DNA from: an uncultured Eubacteriales bacterium | GTDB lineage: Bacteria; Bacillota; Clostridia; Christensenellales; CAG-138 | Length of the DNA: 64,000 nt | Reading direction: 5' to 3' | Assembly: GCA_900542615.1 (NCBI GenBank) | Contig: UQOG01000001.1 | Coordinates: 1 to 64,000, forward strand | Part shown: piece by piece, positions 42,350 to 52,119 of the stretch | How positions within the stretch are numbered: position 1 is the first letter of the stretch | Layout of the letters: the number at the start of each line of letters is the position of its first letter | The notes under the pieces: generated by a model | The model's database searches: none | What the model was told of the DNA's origin: nothing | What the model saw: only the letters and a program-made list of their open reading frames with translations | Position numbers and translations under genes: made by a program

Positions 42350-44122
42350 ATGAACGATACCAGCGCGTTTTTGAATACGGCCACCCGGGGCAACAGCGTC
42401 TTTATGCATACGGTCCGTGCGGCTTATGATACGATCGGCGCCCCGTGCTACCTTTCCCTAGATATGGCCAACGGCCATACCCGGACGTTTCGGGTGTGCT
42501 TGCCCCAGCCGGGCTCCCGGGAGGAGGCGCAATTCATCCGGGACTATTTTTATGCCCGGATATATAACATCCTCTCCATCCTGGGAGGCGTGCGCATGGG
42601 GATCTATCCTGGGGAAAGCGGGTTCGCCCGGGAATTGGCCGCCGCGCTGCCGGCGGCCTTTGGGATCGGGCAGGCGAGAGAAGCGCGCACAGGCTACGCC
42701 AAGTGCGTCAATGTGGCCGACCGGATGAACCGGGCTTTGGGAGCGCCGGCCTTCTCCTTTCAGATCGTGGAGGGGAAAGCGCCGGCCCTTAGCCCTGAAC
42801 AGGACCGCGGGTCGGGGGACATTTTGCGGGACCTGCGGGCGGCGGCGGAAAAAGCCATGGACGGCCTGTTTTGCGGCATCGATATCGGCGGTACGGATAT
42901 CAAGCTGGTGGGGGTGCGCAATGGAAGGATTCACCACATCAAGGAATACGATTGGAACCCTGCGGGGTTTGCCAGCATCGACCCCATCCTGCAAACCGTA
43001 TGCCTTTTCGTCCGAGCCTCCCGGGCGCTGCTGTCCATGCCGGCGCATCCCAGCGAGGCGCAGCGCCTGCTTGCGGCACGGATCTTGGATAAGGAAACAC
43101 CCATCCAGGCGCTGGAGGCGGCCCTTACCGCGCTGGAAGCCGGCCTTGCAGAGCTGACGCCGCTGCAAGGCATTGGGGTCAGCTTCCCGGATGTGGTGGT
43201 GCGCAATAGGATCGTGGGGGGCGAGACCCACAAAACCAAGGGCGTCCGGGAGCACGCGGCGGACTATGAGCGGGAATTTGCCCGGCTTACCCGCCTGGAT
43301 CTGGAGCTGGGCAAGCTATGCGCCCCAAACGGCAGGGTGCATATCACCAACGACGGCCATATTTCCGCCTATACCGCTGCGGTGGAGTTGGCCCATTCCC
43401 CCCAGTGGGAAATGGTGCGGGATGGGATGTTTGCCCACTCCCTGGGGACGGAGCTGGGAACCGGGTGGATCGATGCATCCGGCAAGGTTCCGGAATTCCC
43501 CCTGGAGGTATACAATTGCATCATAGACCTGGGGAATTTCCCGGCCAAGGCCTTGCCCGCCCAGGATGTGCGCAGCATCAACAATTTTAACACCGGGCTT
43601 TCCGGCACCTTGCAGCGCTATGCAGGCCAAAGCGGCGCCTTTCGCCTGGCGGAAGCCTACTACCGCGCCCACGCGCCCCAAGCGTATCAGCGGCTATTGG
43701 AACTGGGGCTGATGCGGTGGGAAACCCCGGAACGGCTGGCGGCAGTGGTGGAGCCCAAGGATATGCGCAAAGCCTTTTTGGAGCATTTGATGGGCCAAGC
43801 GGAAGCCGGTATGCCCCAGGCGGAGGAGATCTTCCGCACGATTGGGGAATATTTGGCGGCGACCTGGCTGGAAACGGAAACGGTTTTGGCGCCGGCGGCT
43901 AAATCCCGGGTGCTGTTTGGCCGGTTTGTAAAAAGGAACCGTTGCTTTGAGCTGATGCGAGAGGGCGCAAAGCGGGTCTGCCCCCAGCTACAGCTGATCG
44001 CGGCGGATGACGAGCTGGCCTTTACCCCCCTTATGCAACAGCTGCGGGCCCATCCAAGCTACAGCGTGGCCCAGTTCGGCCAGGCAGTGGGCGCGGTGTA
44101 TTTTGCGGCGGCAATTTTGTAA
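42350..44122 (+). CDS. Large ROK/ASKHA-type kinase-like protein of unknown function
   Basis: 590 residues, ATG after GAGCGGAGG. Residues 1-165 match no domain I know. From about 178 an ASKHA fold begins: FCGIDIGGTDIKLVGVRNG (phosphate-1), GVSFPDVVVRN, HITNDGHISAY (likely catalytic Asp) and HSLGTELGTGWID (phosphate-2). The ROK CxCGxxGC zinc motif is absent, and the protein is nearly twice the size of ROK kinases. Located right after a GRE activase, it may phosphorylate a substrate or product of the GRE pathway. A kinase activity is inferred from fold motifs only. Confidence 0.7.
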   Translation: MNDTSAFLNTATRGNSVFMHTVRAAYDTIGAPCYLSLDMANGHTRTFRVCLPQPGSREEAQFIRDYFYARIYNILSILGGVRMGIYPGESGFARELAAALPAAFGIGQAREARTGYAKCVNVADRMNRALGAPAFSFQIVEGKAPALSPEQDRGSGDILRDLRAAAEKAMDGLFCGIDIGGTDIKLVGVRNGRIHHIKEYDWNPAGFASIDPILQTVCLFVRASRALLSMPAHPSEAQRLLAARILDKETPIQALEAALTALEAGLAELTPLQGIGVSFPDVVVRNRIVGGETHKTKGVREHAADYEREFARLTRLDLELGKLCAPNGRVHITNDGHISAYTAAVELAHSPQWEMVRDGMFAHSLGTELGTGWIDASGKVPEFPLEVYNCIIDLGNFPAKALPAQDVRSINNFNTGLSGTLQRYAGQSGAFRLAEAYYRAHAPQAYQRLLELGLMRWETPERLAAVVEPKDMRKAFLEHLMGQAEAGMPQAEEIFRTIGEYLAATWLETETVLAPAAKSRVLFGRFVKRNRCFELMREGAKRVCPQLQLIAADDELAFTPLMQQLRAHPSYSVAQFGQAVGAVYFAAAIL

Positions 44123-44153
44123 GGGCTGGCACCAAAAAAGGCAAGGGTATTTC

Positions 44154-44178
44154 AAAGGCGGCTTGGGCCGCCTTTTTT
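44154..44178 (+). terminator. Rho-independent terminator after the GRE cluster
   Basis: Perfect 9-bp stem (44154-44162 with 44167-44175), loop TTGG, six-T tract. Confidence 0.9.
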
Positions 44179-44613
44179 AATTGGGCGGAGGAAAACGCCG
44201 GCAGGGCCTTTGGAAGACGGCCCTCGCCCACGGCCTTGGAAACCGTTGCCGTTCTCCCCAAAGGCGCGCGCCTCCTCAAAAAAATCGCGCGCATAAGGCT
44301 TGCCCGCGCCTATTCCCGGCAGGGGAAACTGGGGCTGATGAGAGCGGACGGAGAATTGGCAGGTCTGGGGATGGTAATATAGGTTCATCTTCACCTGCCC
44401 CATGCATACGTTGGAGGCCGGCCCGGGGCGGGGGCAAGCCCGGGACCCTCCGTTACATCCCCATGCCGCCCCTTTTTCGCCTGGAATATCCACCGATTGG
44501 GTTACCGTGCCGCTGGGAAGGGACTGGCAATGTATCCGCAGACGGCTGACCGGGACGCGGCTTTACAAACGGTAAAAAATGCCGTATGCTGGAAAAAAAG
44601 GGGGGGCTGCGCC
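44179..44613. other. Intergenic region before the two-component system
   Basis: No gene or clear promoter supported. Open frames here are high-GC artefacts without family similarity or ribosome sites. The histidine kinase must be transcribed from somewhere in this stretch. Confidence 0.5.
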
Positions 44614-46128
44614 ATGGAGAACCGGAAAACCGAAAAACGCCTGCGGATCCATGCCGGCGGCGTGTTTTTGCTGGTGCTGGCGGCAGCCCTGCTGCTGACC
44701 TGGTATATCGAGCGTACCGCCCTGGAGCAGGAGCGGGACCGGATGACCCATATCGCCCAGTCCGTGGGCTCCGAGACCTACGAGACCCTTTTGTCCGAGA
44801 TGGGAAAGACCCGGGTGCTGGAAGCCTATTTGATCCAGACCGGCGGCTCCTACGCGGGCTTTGAGAGGGTGGCGCCCATCCTGCTGGAGGAGGCTTTCGT
44901 GCGCAACGTGCTGTTTGCCCCCGGAGGCGTGGTGGAGGCGGTATATCCCCTGGCGGGGAATGAAAACGCCGTGGGCCTCAACATGAACGAGGAGGGGGCG
45001 GGCAACCTGGAGGCCCGGGCCGCCATGGAAAAGGGCGAACTGTATATGGCCGGCCCATTTCCTTTAATCCAGGGAGGCATGGGCATCGCTGGCCGCCTGC
45101 CGGTATACCTGACGGATGCGGTGGGCCGGCGCAGCTTTTGGGGCATCGTTTCCGTGACGCTGGATTTTCCGGCGGTGCTTTCCGGCAGCCCGGTGGAGCG
45201 GGCTGCCAGCCAGGGCTTTGCCTGCGAGGTGTGGCGGATCAACCCGGATACCGGCCGACGCCAGACCATCCTCATGTCGGAGACCGCACCCCGGTCCGGC
45301 TGGGAAACGGTCTCCTTCCAGCAGGAGATGTTCAACGCCGATTGGACCATTACCCTATCGCCCCTTCTGCCCTGGTATGCCCGGCCCAGCCTGTGGATCT
45401 ATCTGACCATTGGGCTGCTGCTAAGCGGGCTGGCGGCGGCGGGCACCTATAACCTGGAACGGGTGCGGCTCATGCGGGCGGAGGCAGCCCGGCGGGCCAT
45501 CCAACAGCTGCAGACCCAGCTGGAGCACGAGCAGACCGATATGCTCCTGAGCCAGATCCGCTCCCATTTCTTTTACCATACCCTCAATTCCCTCCAGGCC
45601 CTCATCGTCCTGCGGCCGGAGGAGGCCTATAAGATGGCCGGGGATTTTTCCCGCTACCTGCGCTTTAGCCTGGACGCCTCCACGGCGGCCGGCGGCATGG
45701 GCTCCTTTAAGGAGGAGCTTAGGGCGGTGCGGGCCTATGCGGACATCAACCAGGCCCAGCTGGGGGACCGGCTCACCATGGTCTACCATGTGCCGGATGT
45801 GGATTTCCCCCTGCCGGTGCTAACCATCCAACCGGTGGTGGAAAACGCCATCCTCCACGGCATCAAGCCAAAGGTGGGGGGCGGCACGGTGACCCTGTCC
45901 CTGGAGGAGACGGACACCCATTGGCAGGTCACGGTGCAAGACGATGGGGCGGGGTTCGATCCCGCAGCCGCTGCCGCGGCCGGCGCCATCGGCCTGGGCA
46001 ACGTGCGCCGGCGGCTGCGCCGCTTCCCGGGCTGCGGCATCGCCATCTTCAGCGCCCCGGGACAGGGCGCCCGGGTGGTGCTCACCTATCGCAAGGAAGC
46101 CCCCCGGACAGAGGGGGCGGAGACATAG
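44614..46128 (+). CDS. Membrane sensor histidine kinase (LytS/YesM type)
   Basis: 504 residues. Helix at about 12-32, an extracellular sensor of about 220 residues that resembles CHASE-type domains (APGGVVEAVYPLAGNENAVGLNM), a second helix at about 258-278, then a cytoplasmic His_kinase domain with the phospho-His in SQIRSHFFYHTLNS (near 313), N box QPVVENAILHGIKP and G boxes DDGAGFDP and GAIGLGNVRRRL. It probably phosphorylates the response regulator 143 bp downstream. ATG 44614 has a G-rich site; earlier in-frame codons lack support. Confidence 0.85.
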   Translation: MENRKTEKRLRIHAGGVFLLVLAAALLLTWYIERTALEQERDRMTHIAQSVGSETYETLLSEMGKTRVLEAYLIQTGGSYAGFERVAPILLEEAFVRNVLFAPGGVVEAVYPLAGNENAVGLNMNEEGAGNLEARAAMEKGELYMAGPFPLIQGGMGIAGRLPVYLTDAVGRRSFWGIVSVTLDFPAVLSGSPVERAASQGFACEVWRINPDTGRRQTILMSETAPRSGWETVSFQQEMFNADWTITLSPLLPWYARPSLWIYLTIGLLLSGLAAAGTYNLERVRLMRAEAARRAIQQLQTQLEHEQTDMLLSQIRSHFFYHTLNSLQALIVLRPEEAYKMAGDFSRYLRFSLDASTAAGGMGSFKEELRAVRAYADINQAQLGDRLTMVYHVPDVDFPLPVLTIQPVVENAILHGIKPKVGGGTVTLSLEETDTHWQVTVQDDGAGFDPAAAAAAGAIGLGNVRRRLRRFPGCGIAIFSAPGQGARVVLTYRKEAPRTEGAET

Positions 46129-46206
46129 GCCCGGCTTTCCAAAATTTCCCCGGCATCCATGGATATTTGCGCCAAAAAAGGCCCATGGCGCCGGAAAAAC
46201 CAGGGC

Positions 46207-46231
46207 GAAGCGTACGGTTTCCGTACGCTTC
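46207..46231. promoter_or_regulatory. Perfect 25-bp dyad upstream of the response regulator
   Basis: GAAGCGTACGG at 46207-46217 and its exact complement at 46221-46231 around TTT. No T-run follows, so it is not a standard terminator. An AT-rich patch (TATACTATATATA at 46238-46250) follows at once, giving an operator-promoter arrangement. Confidence 0.5.
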
Positions 46232-46270
46232 TGTTGCTATACTATATATATGAAAGAGAGGTAACGCGCC

Positions 46271-47098
46271 TTGAAGACCATTTTGGTGGACGACATGCTG
46301 TTGGACCTACAGCTGTTTGAGCTCAAATGCGCGGATATGCCAGATTTCGAGATCGTAGGAAAATTCACAAATCCAGACCAGGCCATCGCCTATGCGGCAG
46401 GCCATGTGGTTGACTTCGCCCTGTTGGATATTGATATGCCAGGCATGAACGGCATGGAACTGGCCCAGCGCCTTAGACAGATCCGGCGGGATATCATCAT
46501 CGTATTCGCCACAGCCCATCCCAAATTTGCTGTAGACGCCTTGCGCATGAAGGCGGATTATATGATCTTCAAGCCCTTTGACCGGGAAGACATCGCCGAT
46601 GTGATGGAGCGCGCTAAGCTCCTGCGCCGGCGGCAGAACAAACGGTTTTTCTTCCGCACCTTCGGGGCCTTTGATATGCTGGTGGACGGGGAACCCGTCC
46701 GGTTCCGTTCCGCCAAGGCCAAGGAGCTGATGGCCCTGTGCCTGTACCGCCAGGGCTGCCCGGCTTCCATCCATGAAATCGTCGAATGCCTGTGGGGCGA
46801 GGAGACCGCCGGCGCAGATAGCACCGGCTACCGGCGTACCATCAAGGAGCTGACGGATACCCTGCGGGATTACGCCGCCGAGGAGCTGCTCCTGCGGGCC
46901 CGGGGCAGCTTGCAGCTGCGGCTGGAGCTGGTGGATTCGGATTATCAGCGGTTTTTAGACGGAGATCCAGACGCCATTTGCCAGTTTCAGGGCAGCTTCC
47001 TGCGCCAGTATTCCTGGGCGGAGCCCATGGTCTATACCCTGTTGGAGAAAAAGCAGCTGATGCTCGCCCGCCTATCCCGGCGGGGCGAAAGCCAATAA
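46271..47098 (+). CDS. Response regulator with SARP-like transcriptional activator domain
   Basis: 275 residues from TTG 46271 (GAGAGG 8 nt ahead). Receiver domain 1-120 with acidic pair DD at 7-8, phospho-acceptor Asp53 in LLDIDMPG, Thr in FATAHP and Lys in IFKPFD. Residues 128-225 are a winged helix with FFFRTFGAFDMLVDGEPVR and KAKELMALCLYRQG, the DNA-binding part of SARP/OmpR-type activators; the rest lacks a full BTAD. It likely controls the ABC importer that follows by 14 bp. Confidence 0.85.
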   Translation: MKTILVDDMLLDLQLFELKCADMPDFEIVGKFTNPDQAIAYAAGHVVDFALLDIDMPGMNGMELAQRLRQIRRDIIIVFATAHPKFAVDALRMKADYMIFKPFDREDIADVMERAKLLRRRQNKRFFFRTFGAFDMLVDGEPVRFRSAKAKELMALCLYRQGCPASIHEIVECLWGEETAGADSTGYRRTIKELTDTLRDYAAEELLLRARGSLQLRLELVDSDYQRFLDGDPDAICQFQGSFLRQYSWAEPMVYTLLEKKQLMLARLSRRGESQ

Positions 47099-47112
47099 AG
47101 GAGGGTTGGAAG

Positions 47113-48621
47113 TTGGATGAATTTCTGAGAATGGAGCATGTCAGCAAACGCTTTGGCGACTTCTACGCCAACAAGGACATCGATTTCTCCGTGCGGCGGG
47201 GGGAGGTCCACACCCTGCTGGGGGAAAACGGCGCTGGCAAATCCACCCTGATGAACGTCCTGATCGGGCTGTACCAGCCTACGGAGGGCACCATTTACCT
47301 GGATGGGAAAAAGGTGCGCATCGATTCCCCGGCCCAGGCCGTGAAGCTGGGCATCGGCATGGTGCATCAGCACTTCATGCTGGTGGAGGCCATGACGGTA
47401 TTTGAAAACATCATCCTGGGGGATCGGAACACCAAGGGGGTCTTTATCGACCGGGAAGCCCGTAAAAAGGAGATCCAAGATCTATCCGCCCGGTATGGGT
47501 TGGATGTGGAACTGGATAAGCCCATTACGGAAATTTCCGTGGGCGCCCAGCAGCGCGTAGAAATTCTCAAGGCCTTATATCATGGGGCGGAGCTGTTGAT
47601 CCTGGACGAACCCTCCGCCGCCTTGACGGACATAGAGGTGGAAGGCTTGTTTGCCATCATGCGCAAGCTCACCAGCGAGGGGAAGAGCATCATCTTCATC
47701 AGCCATAAGATGCGGGAGGTGTTGCGGATCTCCGACCGGATCACCATCCTGCGGGCAGGGCAAACGGTCCGAACGGTAAACCGGGAGGAGACCACCGGCG
47801 AGGAACTGGCCAACCTGATGATCGGCCGGGAGTTGACCCCCTCCCATTATGAAAAGATCACCGCCCCCGGGGAGCCGGTGGTATCCCTGGAAAAGGTGGA
47901 TTACCATAAGGAATCCAAACACAACGGCCTTTCGGGGGTATCCCTGAGCGTAGGCCGGGGGGAGATCGTAGGCATTGCCGGGGTGGATGGCAATGGCCAG
48001 AGCCAGTTGGCCCAGGTGGTGACCGGGGTATTGACCCCGGATGCAGGGCGGGTGGATCTAAAAGGGTCCCGGGTGGCCCAGTTTACCCCCAATGGCTTTA
48101 TTTTGGAGAGCGTCTCCCATATTCCAGAAGATCGAAATAAAATGGGCCTGATCGGCGACATGTCCGTGCAGGAGAACATCGTCCTCAAGTCGACCGATAC
48201 CCCACAATTCTCTTCCGCCCGGGGCTTCCGGCTGAAAAAACGGGCCATTCGGGATTACGCAGAGCAAATGCGAAAGAAATACGACATCCGCTGTACCTCT
48301 GTGGAGCAGGAGGCTAGGAACCTTTCCGGCGGCAACCAGCAAAAGGTGATTTTAGCCCGGGAGTTGGAGGGCCAGCCGGATCTGTTGGTGGCGGTGCATC
48401 CTACCCGGGGCCTGGATATCGGTGCGGCCCGGTTTGTCCACGATACCATGATCCAAGCCCGGGAAAAAGGCTGCGGGGTGTTGCTGATCTCCGCAGACTT
48501 TGACGAGATCCTGGAGGTTTCCGACCGGATCGTGGTGATGTTCGAAGGACAGGTGATGGGCGTATTTTCCGGCAAGGAGCCGCCGATCCAGGAAATCAGC
48601 CTGGCCATGGCCGGCAAGTAA
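47113..48621 (+). CDS. BMP-type (nucleoside) ABC transporter tandem ATPase
   Basis: 502 residues from TTG 47113 with AGGAGGG about 8 nt ahead; ATG 47131 is possible. First domain: Walker A GENGAGKST, degenerate signature ITEISVGAQQRVEIL, Walker B LLILDEPSAAL. Second: degenerate Walker A GVDGNGQSQ, signature LSGGNQQKVILAREL, Walker B LLVAVHPTRGLDIG. The HPTRGLD form is typical of YufO/NupO-like nucleoside importers. Operon with two permeases and a BMP lipoprotein. Confidence 0.9.
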   Translation: MDEFLRMEHVSKRFGDFYANKDIDFSVRRGEVHTLLGENGAGKSTLMNVLIGLYQPTEGTIYLDGKKVRIDSPAQAVKLGIGMVHQHFMLVEAMTVFENIILGDRNTKGVFIDREARKKEIQDLSARYGLDVELDKPITEISVGAQQRVEILKALYHGAELLILDEPSAALTDIEVEGLFAIMRKLTSEGKSIIFISHKMREVLRISDRITILRAGQTVRTVNREETTGEELANLMIGRELTPSHYEKITAPGEPVVSLEKVDYHKESKHNGLSGVSLSVGRGEIVGIAGVDGNGQSQLAQVVTGVLTPDAGRVDLKGSRVAQFTPNGFILESVSHIPEDRNKMGLIGDMSVQENIVLKSTDTPQFSSARGFRLKKRAIRDYAEQMRKKYDIRCTSVEQEARNLSGGNQQKVILARELEGQPDLLVAVHPTRGLDIGAARFVHDTMIQAREKGCGVLLISADFDEILEVSDRIVVMFEGQVMGVFSGKEPPIQEISLAMAGK

Positions 48622-48637
48622 GGAGGGAGACGCGGAT

Positions 48638-49699
48638 ATGAAAGACAGCAATAAGCTCATCAGCGTGTTGGTACCGGTGGTCTCCGTGCTGCTGGCGTTC
48701 GCCATCGGCTGCGGGGTGATGGCGGCCCTGGGGGCCAATCCCCTGGTGGCCCTCCAGTCCCTGTGGACCGGCGCCTTCGGCAACCTGCGCAACCTGGGCA
48801 CCACCTTGGCCCGGGCCACACCCTTGATCTTTACAGGGCTTTGCGCCTGCTTCGCCTACCGGTGCGGGGTGTTCAACCTGGGGGGCGAGGGCCAGTTCAT
48901 CATCGGGTCCGTGGCCTGCTGCTACGTGGCCACCCAGAGCGGCATCGAAGGCTTTCCCGCCATCGTGCTGTGCCTGCTGGCCGGGGTGCTGGCCGGCGGC
49001 CTTTGGGCCCTGATCCCCGGGGTTTTGAAGGTTTACAGGGGCCAGAACGAGATGATCATCTCCATTATGCTCAACTATGTGGCCACCCTGTTCATGGGGG
49101 TGGTGTATACCAATTGGCTCCGGGAGGGCAGCGTGCCCCAGACCATGTCCGTGCCCGATGCAACCAAGCTGAGCCGCCTATTCGGCCTCAGGGCCACCAC
49201 CGCCTTTGTGATTGCCATTGTGGTGGGGCTGCTGGTGTACTACTTCCTCTTCCACACCTCCAAGGGCTTCCAGCTCCGGGCGGTGGGCCTGAATATGACC
49301 GCGGCGGAGTTCAACGGCTTTGCGGTGAAAAAGTATATCCTCTTTAGCTTTGTGGTCTCGGGCGTGATCGCGGGCCTGGGCGGCAGCGCGGAGCTGCTGG
49401 GCACCCAATACCGGCTGATCAACGGCTTTGCCTCCGGCTACGGCTTCGACGGCGTGGCCATGGCCCTGATCGCCCAGCTGCACCCCCTGGCAACCATTTT
49501 GGTGGCCATCTTCTTCGCGGCCTTGCGGGTGGGCTCCACCACCATGCAGGCCGCTACTGGCGTGCCCACCAGCGTATCCGATATCATCCAGGCTCTGGTC
49601 ATCGTGTTTACCGTGGCAGGCCTGGCCATGGTGAAGCTACCTCAGTTCAAGGCGGTTATCAACCGCCTCTTCGGCGGAAAGGAGGCCGTTGCGTCATGA
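48638..49699 (+). CDS. BMP-type ABC transporter permease 1
   Basis: 353 residues, about 8-10 helices, of the YufP/NupP type: NLGGEGQFIIGSVACCYV, QNEMIISIMLNYVATLFMG and the RAVGLNMTAAEFNG loop that contacts the ATPase. It pairs with the next permease as a heterodimer and overlaps it by 4 bp. Confidence 0.9.
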   Translation: MKDSNKLISVLVPVVSVLLAFAIGCGVMAALGANPLVALQSLWTGAFGNLRNLGTTLARATPLIFTGLCACFAYRCGVFNLGGEGQFIIGSVACCYVATQSGIEGFPAIVLCLLAGVLAGGLWALIPGVLKVYRGQNEMIISIMLNYVATLFMGVVYTNWLREGSVPQTMSVPDATKLSRLFGLRATTAFVIAIVVGLLVYYFLFHTSKGFQLRAVGLNMTAAEFNGFAVKKYILFSFVVSGVIAGLGGSAELLGTQYRLINGFASGYGFDGVAMALIAQLHPLATILVAIFFAALRVGSTTMQAATGVPTSVSDIIQALVIVFTVAGLAMVKLPQFKAVINRLFGGKEAVAS

Positions 49700-50628
49700 G
49701 TTGGGAATTCGTTTCGAACCTGCTGCTGGCCAGCATCCGTATGGCCACGCCCTTGATTTTCCTCTCCCTGGCGGAGCTGTATTCCCAGCGGGCGGGCTTG
49801 GTTCACATCGGCCTGGAGGGCCTGGCGGCCATCGGCTCCCTGGTGGGATTCATGGTGAGCCTGATCACCGGCAGCCCCATGCTGGGGGTGCTGGCGGGCG
49901 CCCTGGTGGGCATTCTGGTGAATATGGTGTTCGCCTACGCCACCGTGTCCCTGTGCGCGGAGCAGATCGTTTACGGCATGGCCATCAACATCTTCGCCCC
50001 GGCCCTGGCGGCTTTCATCTACCGGGTCTACTTCGGCGCGGGCAGCACCCTGGTCCAGGTGACCCTGATGAACAACCTGTCCGCCACCCTGGGAATCACG
50101 GCGGATAACTTCCTTATGAAGCTCCTGCTGGACCAGACCCCCATGGTATACCTGGCCTATGCCCTGGTGATCTTCACGGCCATCTATTTCAACAAGACCA
50201 AGTCCGGCCTCAACTACAAGGCCGTAGGCGAATACCCTAAGGCGGCCGCCACCCTGGGCATCAACGTGATCGGGGTAAAATACGTGGCCTGCATCATCTG
50301 CGGCGCCCTGGCGGGCATGGGCGGGGCCTTCCTGACCACCTGCTATTCCAACACCTATGTGGACGGCAACGTGGCGGGCCGTGGCTTTATCGCCCTGGCG
50401 GCGGTGATCTTCGGCCGGTGGAGCGGCGGCGGCGTGCTGCTGGCGTGCCTGTTCTTCGGCTTCTGCGACGCCCTGCAGATCCGGCTCCAGGTGGGCAGCT
50501 TCGGCGTACCCTACCAGTTCTTCCAGATGATCCCCTATATCGCCACGGTGGTGGTGCTGGCCCTGATCGGCATGAAGAAGGCCGGGCCAAAGGGCGCGGG
50601 CAAGCCCTACCTCCGGGAGGAGCGTTAA
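49696..50628 (+). CDS. BMP-type ABC transporter permease 2
   Basis: 310 residues of the YufQ/NupQ type: FLSLAELYSQRAGLVHIGLEG, VYGMAINIFAPALAAFIYR, KAVGEYPKAAATLGINV and FGRWSGGGVLLACLFFG. Shorter than its partner, as usual. The 4-bp ATGA overlap shows translational coupling. Confidence 0.9.
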   Translation: MSWEFVSNLLLASIRMATPLIFLSLAELYSQRAGLVHIGLEGLAAIGSLVGFMVSLITGSPMLGVLAGALVGILVNMVFAYATVSLCAEQIVYGMAINIFAPALAAFIYRVYFGAGSTLVQVTLMNNLSATLGITADNFLMKLLLDQTPMVYLAYALVIFTAIYFNKTKSGLNYKAVGEYPKAAATLGINVIGVKYVACIICGALAGMGGAFLTTCYSNTYVDGNVAGRGFIALAAVIFGRWSGGGVLLACLFFGFCDALQIRLQVGSFGVPYQFFQMIPYIATVVVLALIGMKKAGPKGAGKPYLREER

Positions 50629-50716
50629 GGAATAACCGCCGCGTTTGCGGCTGTTAGAGATACATGCGACCCAAGGGACCCACAAACACGGACAACAAGA
50701 AATGGAGGAAAAAACG

Positions 50717-51802
50717 ATGAAAAAACTGTTGGCACTACTCCTGTCTCTGGTCATGATCCTGTCCCTGGCTGCTTGCAGCAGCGGCGCCGAAGAAGCGGTG
50801 GCCGAGGAGCCCGCCCAGACGGAAGCGTCCGGCGAAGAAGCCGCCGAACCCGCTGCCGAGCCTGCCGCGGAAGGAAAAACGTACAAAGTGGCCATGATCT
50901 GCGACTCCAGCATCTCCGACGGCGGATGGGGCATGTCCTGCTACAACGCCATGGTAGATGCCGCCGCGAAATATGGCTGGACCACCGAGGTCTCCGACAT
51001 GATCGCCCAATCTGCCTATTATGAGACCATCGTCACCTATTGCGACCTGGGCTATGACCTGATCTACGCCCCGGGCAACCAGTACACCGACGCGGTGCTG
51101 CAGGCTGCCGAGGAGTATCCGGAAGTGGCCTTTGCCCTGCTCAACGGCGGCACCGGCACCCCGGAGCAGGCCGTGAACGGCAACGTGACCTCCCTGCTGC
51201 CCGACGCCCAGCAGGTCGGCTGGATCGCCGGCGCGCTGGCGGGCCTGATGACCGAGAGCGGCACCATCGCCTTCATCGGCGGCATGGAGCTGGATACCAC
51301 CGTGGGCAAGTACAACGGCTATTCTGAAGCGGCTGCCTATGTGGGCGAGCAGGCCGGCAAGACGGTTTCCACCCTGGATATCGTATACTCCGGCGACTTC
51401 TCCGCCTCCGATAAGGGCATCGAGTTCGCCAAGGCCATGATCGACCAGGGGGCCGACGTGTTCTTTGGCGACGCGTCCGCCGTGGACTCCGGCGCCCGGC
51501 AGGCCATCGACGAGGCCAATGCCGCCAGCGGCTCCGTGAAGATCTACGACATCGCCCAGCCCTCCGACCTGCTGGGCCAGAACGAGTGCATCATCTGCAG
51601 CCAGGTCACGGATAACGCTTCCCTGGTGGGCCTGTGCATGGAGGCCGTGGAGAACGGCACCTTCGGCGGCGAGGTCATTTACGGCACCCTGCAGAACGGG
51701 GTTCTGTCCGCCGGCGCCCTCAGCGACCTGGTACCTGCGGAGATCCAGGAGCAGTATCTGGCCTACATCGACCAGATGACCCAGGGCACCTTCATGCAGT
51801 AA
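50717..51802 (+). CDS. BMP-family substrate-binding lipoprotein
   Basis: 361 residues. Lipobox LSLAAC, an acidic Ala/Glu linker, then a BMP/PnrA-like domain: VAMICDSSISDGGWGMSCYNAM, LIYAPGNQYTDAVLQAA, VGWIAGALAGLMTESGTIAFIGGM. Characterised members bind purine nucleosides or related molecules. ATG 50717 follows GGAGG. It ends the importer operon. The PucR/CodB genes downstream support a nucleobase-related substrate but do not prove it. Confidence 0.9.
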   Translation: MKKLLALLLSLVMILSLAACSSGAEEAVAEEPAQTEASGEEAAEPAAEPAAEGKTYKVAMICDSSISDGGWGMSCYNAMVDAAAKYGWTTEVSDMIAQSAYYETIVTYCDLGYDLIYAPGNQYTDAVLQAAEEYPEVAFALLNGGTGTPEQAVNGNVTSLLPDAQQVGWIAGALAGLMTESGTIAFIGGMELDTTVGKYNGYSEAAAYVGEQAGKTVSTLDIVYSGDFSASDKGIEFAKAMIDQGADVFFGDASAVDSGARQAIDEANAASGSVKIYDIAQPSDLLGQNECIICSQVTDNASLVGLCMEAVENGTFGGEVIYGTLQNGVLSAGALSDLVPAEIQEQYLAYIDQMTQGTFMQ

Positions 51803-51856
51803 GCCCTGTCCTCGAACCCAAAACCGCCCGCCGGCCGGAAGGCCTGCGGGACAGCG

Positions 51857-51884
51857 GGCCGGCGGCATTTTGCCGCCGGCCTTG
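51857..51884 (+). terminator. Probable terminator of the BMP importer operon
   Basis: Perfect 11-bp GC stem (51857-51867 with 51871-51881), loop TTT, weak tail TTGG. Position after the operon supports termination; the short T-tail lowers confidence. Confidence 0.55.
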
Positions 51885-52119
51885 GCGTATCCATCCGTTC
51901 CTCCGGGGCGGGGCCGGGGCGGCGAAGCCGGGCCCGGGCTTCCAAGGGGCGGCATGGGTAACCCCGCCCGAAAAAGGCATATGCCCCGTGGCCAAGGCAG
52001 GACGCGGGCGCGCTTGTTTCACCCCTTTGCCGCAGGCCGTCCCGCCCCTTTACGAAGGGGATTTCCCTGTGATATGATAAAAAAATCACCAAGCAATCTG
52101 CGTCTGGAGAAAACCGTAC

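Noticed and set aside
49642..50934. 430-codon minus-strand open frame
   Set aside because: Antisense of the permease and binding-protein genes; low-complexity Gly/His/Gln composition.
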